This document shows positions 26,534 through 36,408 of a DNA stretch of 64,000 nt, piece by piece; position 1 is the first letter of the stretch, and the number at the start of each line of letters is the position of its first letter. The stretch spans positions 744,001 to 808,000 of the forward strand of contig NZ_QXED01000002.1 of NCBI RefSeq assembly GCF_003583365.1. The letters are read 5' to 3'. The stretch comes from Fibrisoma montanum (GTDB lineage Bacteria; Bacteroidota; Bacteroidia; Cytophagales; Spirosomataceae). A program made the translations under genes and the position numbers. The notes below the pieces were generated by a model, which worked only from the letters and a program-made list of their open reading frames with translations, did no database searches and had not been told where the DNA came from.

Positions 26534-29397
26534 ATTGGAAAATCGTTTTGACAAAATTACTCATAATAACGTGGATTGTGTGCGGGTTAGTTTCTGGTGC
26601 GAGTGCGCAAAATACCACATCCCTCAATGGTACCTGGTCCTTTCGCACTGATCCGAATGGGCGGGGTGAGTCGGCGGGCTGGTTCAGACCCGACTATACT
26701 GCGGCTGAGTGGGATTCGCTGCCTGTGCCCGGCAACTGGGATTTGCGGAACGAGTACGCGCATTATGCTGGCAAAGGCTGGTATCGGAAAACGCTGTCGA
26801 TTCCCGCTAATCTGAAAGGTAAAACCATGCGGCTGTGTTTCGAGGCTGTTTACCACGACAGCAAAGTCTGGCTCAACGGTCAACTGCTTGGAACGAATAA
26901 CAGCGGGTATCTGCCCTTCGAGTTTGACGTTACGTCGCTGCTGAACTACGGCGGGCCAAATACCATTGTGGTCTGCGCTGATAACACCTTCCGGCGCGGA
27001 GCCATCTGGAACTGGGGCGGTATCCGTCGACCTGTAACGCTGGAGGCTACTGAAGCTGTCCGCATTGTCCGACAGCACATTACACCAATCGTTGATCTGG
27101 CCAAACGCACGGCTGTAGTGGGCGTGAAGGTGCTGCTGCAAAATCACGGAACAACGCCCGAAACGGTACAGGGTGAAGTGTCGCTGTCGGCCCCGAATGG
27201 GTACCAGAAGAAGCTGCCGTTTACCGCAACGGTGCCGCCGAAGCAGACGCAGGAAGTTGTGATTTCCACAAATCTGACCAGCAAGCAGGTTCACCTCTGG
27301 CATTTCGACGACCCGTTTCTGTACACATCAGCCGTGACGATACGTACCGATAAGCCGGTAATTGACCGCTTTGGTGTGCGTAAAGTAGAGGTTGATAACA
27401 GAAACTACGCGTTCAGACTCAACGGCGAACCTATCCGACCAATGGGTTTTAATCTCGTGCCCGACGATCGGACAACTGGTAACACGCTCCCCCTCTGGCG
27501 TATCAAGGAAGATATTGATAAGTTAAAGGAACTGGGTGCAAACATGGCCCGGTTGACGCACCTGCCCCTGCCCAAAGAAGCGCTGGACTACCTCGATGAA
27601 CGCGGCATTATGACCTTCGCCGAGATACCCCTCTGGGGTTTCGACGTACTGGCCGACAAAGACAAACCAACCACAACCGAGTGGCTGGAGCGCATGATTG
27701 CGCGGGATTTCAACCATCCCGCTATTATCGGCTGGAGCGTGGGTAATGAGATTGGTGACTATCCCGGAACAATGAACTATGTCGAATTGGCGACTCAACT
27801 GGCCCGAAAGCTTGACCCAAATCGGCTCGCCGTCATGGTAAGCCATACGGCGCAGCGCAAGCCCGATGCAATTCAGTTTTCGGACGTGGGTCTGATCAAC
27901 AAGTATGGAAAAAATCTGGGTCAGCTTGCCGACCAGATTCACACGCAGCACCCCGACAAAGTGCTTTTTTACACCGAATACGGCTACGGTCAGTTGCAGG
28001 AAAATCTGGATGCCGACGTAGACGCCAAAGCGATGGTCGATTCCATCCGCAACCGTCCGTACCTGATTGGCGGGTCGCTCTGGACCTTCAATGATTATCG
28101 GAGCAGTTACGTGGGTACCAAAGAGTCTACCGAAAACCGGCCGTGGGGTGTTGTCGATGTGTTCCGCCAGCCCAAAAAAGCGTGGTATTCGTTCCGTCGG
28201 GAAACGGCTCCGGTTCGGTCAATGGCCGTGACCAACGTAACCAGCAACGGCGCTACGGTTGTGTTTTCGCCCCGGCGCGTGCTGGACCTACCGGCGTACA
28301 CGCTGAACGGGTACCGGCTAGTTTGGAAAGTACTCGACCGCAACGGTCGGTTTGCGCAGGGCGGTTTCACAAATCTGCCTGCTATCAGGCCCGGTGACAA
28401 CCCTGTTCAGCAAACTGTGCAATGGTCGAATGGGGCCGCTACATCGGATGCCGTGCAGATTGCGCTGGTGTCGCCCCTGAACTACGCTGTTTACGATACG
28501 ACGCTGTATTTCAGTAAGCCCAAGTCGCCAGCCGTTCTGGCGGCTACCAGCGGACGGACTGAGCAGAACGATATCCGACCCAACAGTGCGGTAATTCGGG
28601 TGACGTTCGCGCCAGTGCCCACGGCAACGGGATACAAACTTCGCTATGGAACTGATAATCTATCGAACGAAACCGCACCCACCGCGAACCCCTATATCGA
28701 CATTCCTAAGCTAACCTTTGACAAGACGTATCAGGTTGCTCTGGTAGCCGTAAACCCGGCAGGGGAGAGCGAGCCCACGGCTGTTCGGTCGGTTAAAACA
28801 GAGCAGGATTCGTACGTGCCGCCCGCCATTCAGTACGTAGAACCAGCCGATAGGGGGTTCTTTGTGGGGTACGCTACGCAGGTAGACGATTACCTGTTTC
28901 AGATTCAATACACGACAAAATCCGGCGACTACGCAAACGCGCCCATTCTGCAATCCGACACCAAAGGCGTATTGTTTATCTCCAATCTGACCAACGGCCA
29001 GCCGTATTTTTTCCGGCTACGGCGACTGAAACACAACAACTATCAAACCGCCTGGTCGGAGGAGCGAACCGTAACGCCGGATGGTGGTCAGTTGCCGACA
29101 GCGCCCCAGGTGCAAGGCGTTATTCGCCAGCCAACGGAAGCCATTGTTTGTTTCGAACCGGTCAAAAAAGCCACTGGCTATGTTCTGGAATACAGACCAG
29201 TTAGTAGCGCAGGAACGACCACCGACGCCTGGACGAAGGTCAGCATTAATGTCGCGCAGAGCGGGTACTATCACCTGTCCGGCCTGGCCAAAAATACACC
29301 TTATCAATTCCGGATGGCAGCACTGAACGCCAACGGCCAATCCGATTTTTCACCTGTTATTGACGCTCACTATTATGCTGAAGTCCGACGCAACTGA
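26521..29397 (+). CDS. Glycoside hydrolase family 2 enzyme with C-terminal fibronectin III-like repeats
   Basis: An exported protein of about 958 residues, starting from TTG at 26521, which gives a good signal peptide (KIVLTKLLIITWIVCGL...ASAQ). Order of domains: a GH2 sugar-binding jelly roll (LNGTWSFRTDPNGRGES to NWGGIRRPV), an Ig-like domain, then a TIM barrel with acid/base E410 in GWSVGNEIGDY and likely nucleophile E486 in LFYTEYGYG. The last third has about three fibronectin-III-like modules. GH2 covers beta-galactosidases, mannosidases and glucuronidases; I cannot choose among them. No ATG fits, and upstream sequence in frame is antisense to the toxin-antitoxin pair. Confidence 0.88.
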   Translation: MKKPYWKIVLTKLLIITWIVCGLVSGASAQNTTSLNGTWSFRTDPNGRGESAGWFRPDYTAAEWDSLPVPGNWDLRNEYAHYAGKGWYRKTLSIPANLKGKTMRLCFEAVYHDSKVWLNGQLLGTNNSGYLPFEFDVTSLLNYGGPNTIVVCADNTFRRGAIWNWGGIRRPVTLEATEAVRIVRQHITPIVDLAKRTAVVGVKVLLQNHGTTPETVQGEVSLSAPNGYQKKLPFTATVPPKQTQEVVISTNLTSKQVHLWHFDDPFLYTSAVTIRTDKPVIDRFGVRKVEVDNRNYAFRLNGEPIRPMGFNLVPDDRTTGNTLPLWRIKEDIDKLKELGANMARLTHLPLPKEALDYLDERGIMTFAEIPLWGFDVLADKDKPTTTEWLERMIARDFNHPAIIGWSVGNEIGDYPGTMNYVELATQLARKLDPNRLAVMVSHTAQRKPDAIQFSDVGLINKYGKNLGQLADQIHTQHPDKVLFYTEYGYGQLQENLDADVDAKAMVDSIRNRPYLIGGSLWTFNDYRSSYVGTKESTENRPWGVVDVFRQPKKAWYSFRRETAPVRSMAVTNVTSNGATVVFSPRRVLDLPAYTLNGYRLVWKVLDRNGRFAQGGFTNLPAIRPGDNPVQQTVQWSNGAATSDAVQIALVSPLNYAVYDTTLYFSKPKSPAVLAATSGRTEQNDIRPNSAVIRVTFAPVPTATGYKLRYGTDNLSNETAPTANPYIDIPKLTFDKTYQVALVAVNPAGESEPTAVRSVKTEQDSYVPPAIQYVEPADRGFFVGYATQVDDYLFQIQYTTKSGDYANAPILQSDTKGVLFISNLTNGQPYFFRLRRLKHNNYQTAWSEERTVTPDGGQLPTAPQVQGVIRQPTEAIVCFEPVKKATGYVLEYRPVSSAGTTTDAWTKVSINVAQSGYYHLSGLAKNTPYQFRMAALNANGQSDFSPVIDAHYYAEVRRN

Positions 29398-31660
29398 TAA
29401 GCGGTCACTCAAAGCCATCCGTCACGAAGCCGACCTGATTGTTGTGGGTGGTGGGTTATCCGGCACCTGCTGCGCCATTACAGCGGCTCGGGCGGGCATC
29501 CGCGTCGTACTCGTTCAGGACCGTCCGGTGCTGGGTGGCAACGCGTCCAGCGAAGTACGGCTGTGGGTGTTGGGAGCTACGTCGCACATGGGCAACAACA
29601 ACCGCTGGGCGCGCGAAGGGGGCGTTATCGACGAAATTCTGATTGAAAACTGGTATCGGAACCCCGAAGGCAATCCGCTGATTTTTGATACGATTCTGCT
29701 GGAGAAAGTCATCAGTGAGCCAAACATTACGCTGCTGCTGAACACGGCGGTTTATGAGGTTAAGAAGTCGAGCGAAGATACCATCAGCAGCCTGAGCGCT
29801 TTCTGCAGCCAGAACAGCACGTTGTACGAGTTGGTAGCCCCTTTGTTTTGCGACGCATCGGGCGACGGCATCGTAGGCTTTCAGGCGGGAGCGGCTTTCC
29901 GGATGGGGGCCGAATCGCGGGAGGAGTTTGGCGAGAAGTTCGCGCCCACGGCCGAGTATGGCGAGCTGCTGGGTCATTCGTTGTATTTCTACACGAAAGA
30001 CACGGGCCGACCGGTTCGCTTCGTGCCGCCGTCGTACGCGCTGGACGACATCACGAAGATCCCGCGCTACCGTCGGTTCAATGCTCAGGAATACGGCTGC
30101 CAGCTTTGGTGGATTGAATACGGCGGGCGACTGGATACCGTCCACGACACCGAAACCATCAAGTGGGAATTGTGGAAAGTGGTGTACGGCGTCTGGAATT
30201 ACATCAAGAACTCCAACGAGTTTCCCGAAGCCGAAACTATGACCCTCGAATGGGTCGGCCACATTCCCGGCAAGCGCGAAAGCCGCCGGTTTGAAGGGGA
30301 TTACATGCTGACGCAGCAGGACGTGGTTGAACAGCGAACCCACCCCGACGCCGTCGCTTTCGGCGGCTGGTCGATTGACCTTCACCCGGCCGACGGTGTG
30401 TTTTCCGAAAAGCCCGGCTGCAATCAGTGGCACAGCAAGGGTCTTTACCAGATTCCGTATCGATGCCTGTACAGCCGGAACATCTCGAATCTGTTTATTG
30501 CCGGTCGAATCATCAGCGCCAGCCACGTAGCGTTCGGCTCTTCACGGGTTATGGGAACCAGCGCGCACGTTGGTCAGGCAGTAGGTATGGCCGCAGCCTT
30601 GTGTACACGCGATGGGTTGATGCCGCGAAACCTCGTAGAGACGCAGGGAATAGCGTCTCTACAGCAAGCCCTGCTCAAGACAGGTCACCACATCCCGGGT
30701 TTACGCCTGCGGGACGAGCAGGATTTAATCCAGCAGGCTACTTTAACCGCATCCAGCGAATTTGCCTTGACCGAATTGCCCGCCGACGGTCCGCTGGTGA
30801 CGCTGGCTCAATCAGCCGCGCAGATGCTGCCGCTACCGACCGGGCCGGTTCCCCGTCTGACTGCCTGGGCTGTGGCTGAGCAGGACACAACCCTGACCGT
30901 CGAGTTGCGCCGGAGCAGCCAGGCCAGTAATCACACGCCCGACGTTACGTTGGCGACGCTGACAATAGCACTACGGAAAGGAAAACAGGAGTTTGAGCTG
31001 AACTTCGACGCAAGCGTTGACGAGCCGTGCTACGTGTTCGTGATGTTCATGAAAAACGAGCACGTTAAACTGCAATACAGTAATCTGCGCGTAACGGGCG
31101 TGTTGTCGGTATTCAACAGGATTAACGCAGCCGTGTCGAACTTTGGCAAGCAGGAACCAGCCGACGATATTGGGGTCGATACGTTTGAATTCTGGTGCCC
31201 CGAACGCCGTCCGAAGGGCCACAACATTGCCCTTAAATTGTCCAAACCGGGTATTCGACTGTTCGGTCCCGAAAATATCCGAAACGGCATTCAGCGGCCG
31301 ACGAGTCAGCCCAACGCCTACGTTGCCGACCTGGCCGATCCGAATCCAACGCTAACGGCAAACTGGCCGACCAGGCAGCGAATCAGCCGCGTTGACCTGT
31401 TCTTCGATACCGACTATGACCATCCACTGGAGTCGGTCATTATGGTACATCCCGAAACGGCTTCACCCTTCTGTGTTCGGGAATATATCCTATGCAACGA
31501 CCGGCAGGAGCGTATCTACCACAAAACGGATAATCACCAGACGCGTAACACGATTCGCTTCGAGCAGCCGGTTGAAACCCGCAGCCTGACGATTCACCTG
31601 AAAGCGACGAACGGTAGCGCCCCAGCGGCCCTGCTGGAAATGCGGTGTTATGAGGAGTAA
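29375..31660 (+). CDS. FAD-dependent oxidoreductase (FAD_oxidored family)
   Basis: The protein has 761 residues. The N-terminal Rossmann motif is ADLIVVGGGLSGTCCAITAARAG, with the FAD segment VLGGNASSEVR and the later NLFIAGRIISASHVAFGSSRVMGTSAHVGQAVG, typical of PF12831-type oxidoreductases. From about residue 460 it continues into a beta-rich region (LTVELRRSSQ, EPCYVFVMFMKNEHVKL) that may be a sugar-binding sandwich. There is no signal peptide, so it is cytoplasmic. It overlaps the GH2 gene by 23 bases and closes the glycan operon. Oxidation of a sugar or glycoside is a fair guess, not proven. Confidence 0.82.
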   Translation: MLKSDATDKRSLKAIRHEADLIVVGGGLSGTCCAITAARAGIRVVLVQDRPVLGGNASSEVRLWVLGATSHMGNNNRWAREGGVIDEILIENWYRNPEGNPLIFDTILLEKVISEPNITLLLNTAVYEVKKSSEDTISSLSAFCSQNSTLYELVAPLFCDASGDGIVGFQAGAAFRMGAESREEFGEKFAPTAEYGELLGHSLYFYTKDTGRPVRFVPPSYALDDITKIPRYRRFNAQEYGCQLWWIEYGGRLDTVHDTETIKWELWKVVYGVWNYIKNSNEFPEAETMTLEWVGHIPGKRESRRFEGDYMLTQQDVVEQRTHPDAVAFGGWSIDLHPADGVFSEKPGCNQWHSKGLYQIPYRCLYSRNISNLFIAGRIISASHVAFGSSRVMGTSAHVGQAVGMAAALCTRDGLMPRNLVETQGIASLQQALLKTGHHIPGLRLRDEQDLIQQATLTASSEFALTELPADGPLVTLAQSAAQMLPLPTGPVPRLTAWAVAEQDTTLTVELRRSSQASNHTPDVTLATLTIALRKGKQEFELNFDASVDEPCYVFVMFMKNEHVKLQYSNLRVTGVLSVFNRINAAVSNFGKQEPADDIGVDTFEFWCPERRPKGHNIALKLSKPGIRLFGPENIRNGIQRPTSQPNAYVADLADPNPTLTANWPTRQRISRVDLFFDTDYDHPLESVIMVHPETASPFCVREYILCNDRQERIYHKTDNHQTRNTIRFEQPVETRSLTIHLKATNGSAPAALLEMRCYEE
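30635..30662. repeat. Palindrome inside the oxidoreductase gene
   Basis: GTAGAGACGC (30635-30644) and GCGTCTCTAC (30653-30662) flank an 8-base loop. The element is read in frame as part of VETQGIASLQQ at the join between the flavin domain and the C-terminal region. Palindromes of this GTAGAGACGC type are, as far as I recall, dispersed in several bacterial groups. Confidence 0.65.
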
Positions 31661-31701
31661 ACTGCATATATTGGGCAGCGAAACTTTAAACTCCACATAC
31701 C

Positions 31702-32439
31702 GTGAATCATCCTAACCGCTTTGCGACTGATGCACTACACATGAATGAGCTACTGGCTTTAGAATACGATCGCCATCTGCAGACATTATACAAGTTAATT
31801 GATACAAACAAGGAGGTTAATGAGCAGCCTTCTTGGCCTTTCTTTATGTGTGTCAGCAACGAGTACATCCGAGCTCCAAAGAAATTGTTAGTTGTTGGGC
31901 AGGAAACTTATGGTTGGAACAACAATGAACCTCGCCCTTGCGTGAAGGAAGCAATGGACTTGTATAGAGGATTTGTGAGTAGTAATAACTTTCATAATTC
32001 TCCATTCTGGTGGTTCAGACAGATGTTAGCTGAGCGTATTGGAATAAGTGTATCAGTACCATATGCAGAAGCTTCGCTATGGACTAATCTGTCTAAGATT
32101 GATGTAAATAAGAAACGCCCATCAGACCAGCTATTCGATCACACTATGCAGTTTTTCATTCAGTTGTTAGTGCACGAGATTGATATTGTCAAACCAGATA
32201 TTGTACTAATTACAACTGCTAACGGTAAGTATAATTGGCATATGAATCATTACTTCTCTCAGTACAAGAATTGGGCTAAGAAACATCTAGAATCGTCAGT
32301 TTATCAACTCCATTCTGAAAAGTTACCTTTGAACACGTTTCAGATTGCTCATCCTAATAGTCTTCGTTTTAAGAAGGGAAAATTTACGGACAAGGCCAAT
32401 AGTATACTTGACGTGATAGAGCGAAACCTGACTATGTAG
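31702..32439 (+). CDS. Uracil-DNA-glycosylase-superfamily-like protein
   Basis: A 245-residue soluble protein. KLLVVGQETYGW (about 61-72) resembles motif 1 of the UDG superfamily (GQDPYH), and FQIAHPNSLRF (His217) resembles motif 2 (HPSPLS). The match is by motif only and the middle of the protein is not familiar. The gene is clearly AT-rich compared with both neighbours, which suggests transfer. It starts with GTG at 31702; ATG at 31741 is the alternative. It stands alone between a glycan operon and dnaE. Confidence 0.55.
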   Translation: MNHPNRFATDALHMNELLALEYDRHLQTLYKLIDTNKEVNEQPSWPFFMCVSNEYIRAPKKLLVVGQETYGWNNNEPRPCVKEAMDLYRGFVSSNNFHNSPFWWFRQMLAERIGISVSVPYAEASLWTNLSKIDVNKKRPSDQLFDHTMQFFIQLLVHEIDIVKPDIVLITTANGKYNWHMNHYFSQYKNWAKKHLESSVYQLHSEKLPLNTFQIAHPNSLRFKKGKFTDKANSILDVIERNLTM

Positions 32440-32771
32440 CAACGGTGCAATGACAAAAAAAATTTTATCTCCAGTGACTTTCTGGGGCGTAGAAGAGGTC
32501 AAACAAGCACTCCTGAAGTAGATACTTTCATTTTGCTGCGCTATCGTTGATCTCACTCCTGATCAGTTCAGATATACACGGCAACAGTCAAACCCGCTAC
32601 CCTGGGACGCCTGACGTTCGCCATTTCATACTCAACTTCTTACCAAAATCTTTCTAAAAATCTCGCTCACTTTACATTCTTACCGACGCAGTTTGTTCTA
32701 TTTTTACCGGAAGAACTAAATCGTGTTAATCAGAAAAATCTGGTAAAATCCGATTCAGACAATTCCGACGT
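32440..32771. other. Intergenic region upstream of dnaE
   Basis: The 332 bases carry no convincing gene. A 23-codon frame at 32450-32521 has no recognisable features. The stretch 32640-32760 is AT-rich and probably holds the dnaE promoter, but no full TTTG/TAnnTTTG pair could be identified. Confidence 0.5.
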
Positions 32772-35700
32772 ATGCAATTCTCTCACCTCCACTGCCACAC
32801 GCAATACTCCCTGCTCGACGGGCAGGCTGATATTAAGAAGCTGATTAAGAAGGCCAAGGCCGACAATATGCCCGCCGTAGCCATCACCGATCACGGCAAT
32901 ATGTTCGGGGTGTTTGAGTTTGTGGCCGAAGCCAGCAAGCAGGGCATCAAGCCCATCGTCGGCTGTGAGTTCTACGTGGTGGAAGACCATACCCGAAAGC
33001 AGTTTACCAAAGACGTTAAGGACGTTCGGTATCACCAACTGCTGCTGGCCAAGAACCCGCAGGGCTATAAAAACCTGGCGAAACTCTGCTCGCTGGGCTA
33101 CATGGAGGGGCTGTACGGTAAGTACCCGCGCATTACCAAAGACCTGATTGACAAACACAAAGAAGGTCTGATTGCAACTACGTGCTGCATTGGAGCCATC
33201 GTGCCGAAAACCATCCTTAAAAAGGGGGAAGCCGAAGCCGAAAATGAATTCAAATGGTGGCTCGACCGCTTTGGTGAGGATTACTACGTCGAACTCCAGC
33301 GCCACGACATTCCCGACCAGATCAAGGCCAACGAGGTGCTGGTCAAGTTTGCGCATAAATACAACGTCAAAATCATCGCGTCGAACGATTCGCACTATGT
33401 GGACCGCGACGACTGGGTTGCCCACGACATTCTGTTGTGTGTGAACACGGGCGAAAAACTGGCGACGCCGTCCGAAAAAGAATTTAACGACGAGGAAGGC
33501 CCCAAAAAAGGAACCCGGTTTGCCTTCTTCTCCGACCAGTTCTATTTTAAGAACACGCAGGAGATGAGCACGCTGTTTCACGACCTGCCCGAAGCCATCG
33601 ACAATACCAATGAGATTGTCGACAAGGTGGAGGTGCTGAAGCTTAAGCGGGATATTCTGCTGCCCAACTTCCCCATTCCTAAGGAGTTCCAGCTCCACGA
33701 CGACGACGTAGCGAACCAGTGGGAATATCTGAAACACCTCACGTTCGAAGGCGCGAAGAAACGCTGGGGCGAAATCGATCAGAAAGCGCAGGAGCGCCTT
33801 GATTTCGAATTGTTTACGATCAAAACAATGGGGTTTGCCGGTTACTTCCTCATCGTGGCCGACTTCATCAAGGCCGGGCGCGACCTCGGCGTAATGGTGG
33901 GCCCCGGCCGGGGTTCGGCGGCCGGTAGTGCGGTGGCCTACTGCATCGGTATCACCAACATCGACCCCATTAAATACGATCTGCTGTTCGAGCGGTTTCT
34001 CAACCCCGACCGGAAATCAATGCCCGATATCGATACTGACTTCGACGATGAAGGCCGGCAGCGGGTCATTGATTACGTGGTTGACAAATACGGCAAGCAG
34101 CAGGTAGCGGCCATCGTTACGTACGGTACCATGGCCGCTAAATCGGCTATCAAGGACGTAGGGCGGGTGATGGACTTGCCCCTGCCGGATGCCAATGCCC
34201 TGGCGAAACTCGTGCCGGATAAGCCGACGTATAACATGACGCTCAAACGGATTTTTGAAGATCCGATTGACGGCCCCGGTGGTCTGGCGAACGTGATTCA
34301 GCCCGAAGAGGTGGAGAACGTGAAGCGGATGCGGGCACTCGAAGCCGGCGATCAGAGCGTCGGGCGGGCCATGAAGCTGATCGACACGGAGAAAGTCCAG
34401 AACGTACTGCAACAGGCGCGTCGGCTCGAAGGAACGGTGCGCAACACGGGCGTTCACGCGGCCGGGATCATCATCGCGCCCGATGACCTGTCGAATATTG
34501 TACCGGTCTCAACCTCGAAAGATACCAACCTCATCATCACCCAGTACGAGGGTAAGGTGATTGAGGATGCGGGGGTAATCAAGATGGACTTCCTGGGGCT
34601 GCGCAACCTGACGATCATCAAGGAATGTCTGCGGCTCATCAGGCAAAACTACGGAGGCTTTTTTGTCAACGGCGTCGAAACGGACATTGACGATATTCCG
34701 CTGGACGATCCGAAGGCGTATGAACTGTTTCAGCGGGGCGAAACCAACGCGATTTTTCAGTTCGAATCCGACGGGATGAAAAAGCACATGAAGGACCTCA
34801 AGCCCGACCGCTTCGAGGACCTTATCGCCATGAACGCCCTGTATCGTCCGGGACCGATTCAGTACATCCCGAATTATATCAACCGGAAGCACGGCCGCGA
34901 GGAAGTCAAGTACGACCTGCCCGAAATGGAGGAGTTTCTGGCCGATACGTACGGCATTACCGTCTACCAGGAACAGTTGATGCTGTTGTCGCAGAAGCTG
35001 GGCAACTTCACCAAGGGCGACGCCGACGTGCTGCGGAAGGCGATGGGTAAAAAGCAGAAGGACGTGCTCGACAAGATGAAGGGCAAGTTCATGGACGGAT
35101 GTGCCGCCAACGGCCTGAATCTGAAAATCTGCGAGAAAGTCTGGAGCGACTGGGAGGCCTTTGCGTCCTACGCATTCAATAAGTCGCACTCCACCTGTTA
35201 CGCCTTTGTCGCTTATCAGACGGCGTACCTCAAAACGTACTATCCGTCGGAGTACATGGCGGCCGTCTTGACAAGCTGTCTGGGTAACATCGAAAAGATT
35301 ACGTTCTTCCTCGAAGAGTGTAAGAACCTGGGTATTCCGGTGCTGGGCCCCGATGTGAATGAATCGGAGCGGGTGTTTGGCGTAAACCAGAAAGGCGAAA
35401 TTCGCTTTGGTCTGGGCGGCATCAAAGGCGCGGGCGACGCAGCCGTAGAAGCGATCATTGAGGAACGTAAGGCGGGTGGCCCCTATAAAGATATCTTCGA
35501 CTTTGCGATCCGGGTTAACCTCCGGACGGTGAACAAGAAAACCTGGGAATCGCTGGCCTACGCCGGCGCTTTCGATAGTATCGATGAGTACCACCGGGCC
35601 CAGTATTTTGAAATGGCCGATGGCGACTCATCACCTTTCCTGGACAAAATCATTCGGTACGGCAACAATTACCACGCCGAGAAAGCGGCTGCGCAACAGT

Positions 35701-36407
35701 CGCTGTTTGGAGCGCTGACGGGCGGAGAACCTATGCTGCCGCGGCCAAAAGCGCCGACCGTGCCGGAATGGAACCAGATTGAGAAACTGAAGTTCGAAAA
35801 GGAGGTCGTTGGGTTTTACATCACCGGCCACCCGCTCGATGAGTTCAAGCTGGAACTGGACGGGTTCTGCAACTGCACGCTGGACAAGATCTACGAAACG
35901 CGCCAGCCCGAAATCAAGGTGGGGGGCATTGTATCGGCGGTGCAGACGAAAATCGCCCGGAACGGTAATCCGTTCATGATCTTCAAATTTGAGGACTACA
36001 GTACGTCCGTCGAGATGACCCTGTTTGGCGACGACTACGTGCGGATGGCCCAGTATGTGGAGGTCGGCCGCTTCCTGCACATAACGGGTAAGACGCAGAA
36101 CCGCTGGAACTCCGATCAGTTGGAATTCAAGCCAACGGCGATGCGGCTGCTGAGCGAAATGCGCGACAAGTTCTGCAAGGAGTTACGGGTCTCGCTGTCG
36201 CTGGATTCGGTAAACGCCCAGCTCATCGCCCGGATTACGGAACTGATCAGTGCCCACCCCGGTACCTGTACCTTATTGCTCAACGTCGCTGACCCCCACG
36301 AGCGAATTGAAGTCAGTTTGCTGTCGCGGACGGTGAAGGTAGCCCCAACTAATACATTGCTGCGGGCGCTGGATAGCCTGGACGGCGTGACGTGTAAGGT
36401 GGCGTAG
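32772..36407 (+). CDS. dnaE: DNA polymerase III alpha subunit
   Basis: The replicative polymerase subunit, 1211 residues, the usual DnaE length. The N-terminal PHP domain begins HLHCHTQYSLLDGQADI and AITDHGNMFG. The palm has GPGRGSAAGSAVAYC and the catalytic aspartates in MPDIDTDFDD. A helix-hairpin-helix region follows (RFGLGGIKGAGDAAVEAI) and an OB-fold domain (VGGIVSAVQTKIARNGNPFMIFKFED). It is cytoplasmic and works with the beta clamp. Two small genes follow closely, only one base after the stop. Confidence 0.98.
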   Translation: MQFSHLHCHTQYSLLDGQADIKKLIKKAKADNMPAVAITDHGNMFGVFEFVAEASKQGIKPIVGCEFYVVEDHTRKQFTKDVKDVRYHQLLLAKNPQGYKNLAKLCSLGYMEGLYGKYPRITKDLIDKHKEGLIATTCCIGAIVPKTILKKGEAEAENEFKWWLDRFGEDYYVELQRHDIPDQIKANEVLVKFAHKYNVKIIASNDSHYVDRDDWVAHDILLCVNTGEKLATPSEKEFNDEEGPKKGTRFAFFSDQFYFKNTQEMSTLFHDLPEAIDNTNEIVDKVEVLKLKRDILLPNFPIPKEFQLHDDDVANQWEYLKHLTFEGAKKRWGEIDQKAQERLDFELFTIKTMGFAGYFLIVADFIKAGRDLGVMVGPGRGSAAGSAVAYCIGITNIDPIKYDLLFERFLNPDRKSMPDIDTDFDDEGRQRVIDYVVDKYGKQQVAAIVTYGTMAAKSAIKDVGRVMDLPLPDANALAKLVPDKPTYNMTLKRIFEDPIDGPGGLANVIQPEEVENVKRMRALEAGDQSVGRAMKLIDTEKVQNVLQQARRLEGTVRNTGVHAAGIIIAPDDLSNIVPVSTSKDTNLIITQYEGKVIEDAGVIKMDFLGLRNLTIIKECLRLIRQNYGGFFVNGVETDIDDIPLDDPKAYELFQRGETNAIFQFESDGMKKHMKDLKPDRFEDLIAMNALYRPGPIQYIPNYINRKHGREEVKYDLPEMEEFLADTYGITVYQEQLMLLSQKLGNFTKGDADVLRKAMGKKQKDVLDKMKGKFMDGCAANGLNLKICEKVWSDWEAFASYAFNKSHSTCYAFVAYQTAYLKTYYPSEYMAAVLTSCLGNIEKITFFLEECKNLGIPVLGPDVNESERVFGVNQKGEIRFGLGGIKGAGDAAVEAIIEERKAGGPYKDIFDFAIRVNLRTVNKKTWESLAYAGAFDSIDEYHRAQYFEMADGDSSPFLDKIIRYGNNYHAEKAAAQQSLFGALTGGEPMLPRPKAPTVPEWNQIEKLKFEKEVVGFYITGHPLDEFKLELDGFCNCTLDKIYETRQPEIKVGGIVSAVQTKIARNGNPFMIFKFEDYSTSVEMTLFGDDYVRMAQYVEVGRFLHITGKTQNRWNSDQLEFKPTAMRLLSEMRDKFCKELRVSLSLDSVNAQLIARITELISAHPGTCTLLLNVADPHERIEVSLLSRTVKVAPTNTLLRALDSLDGVTCKVA

Positions 36408-36408
36408 G

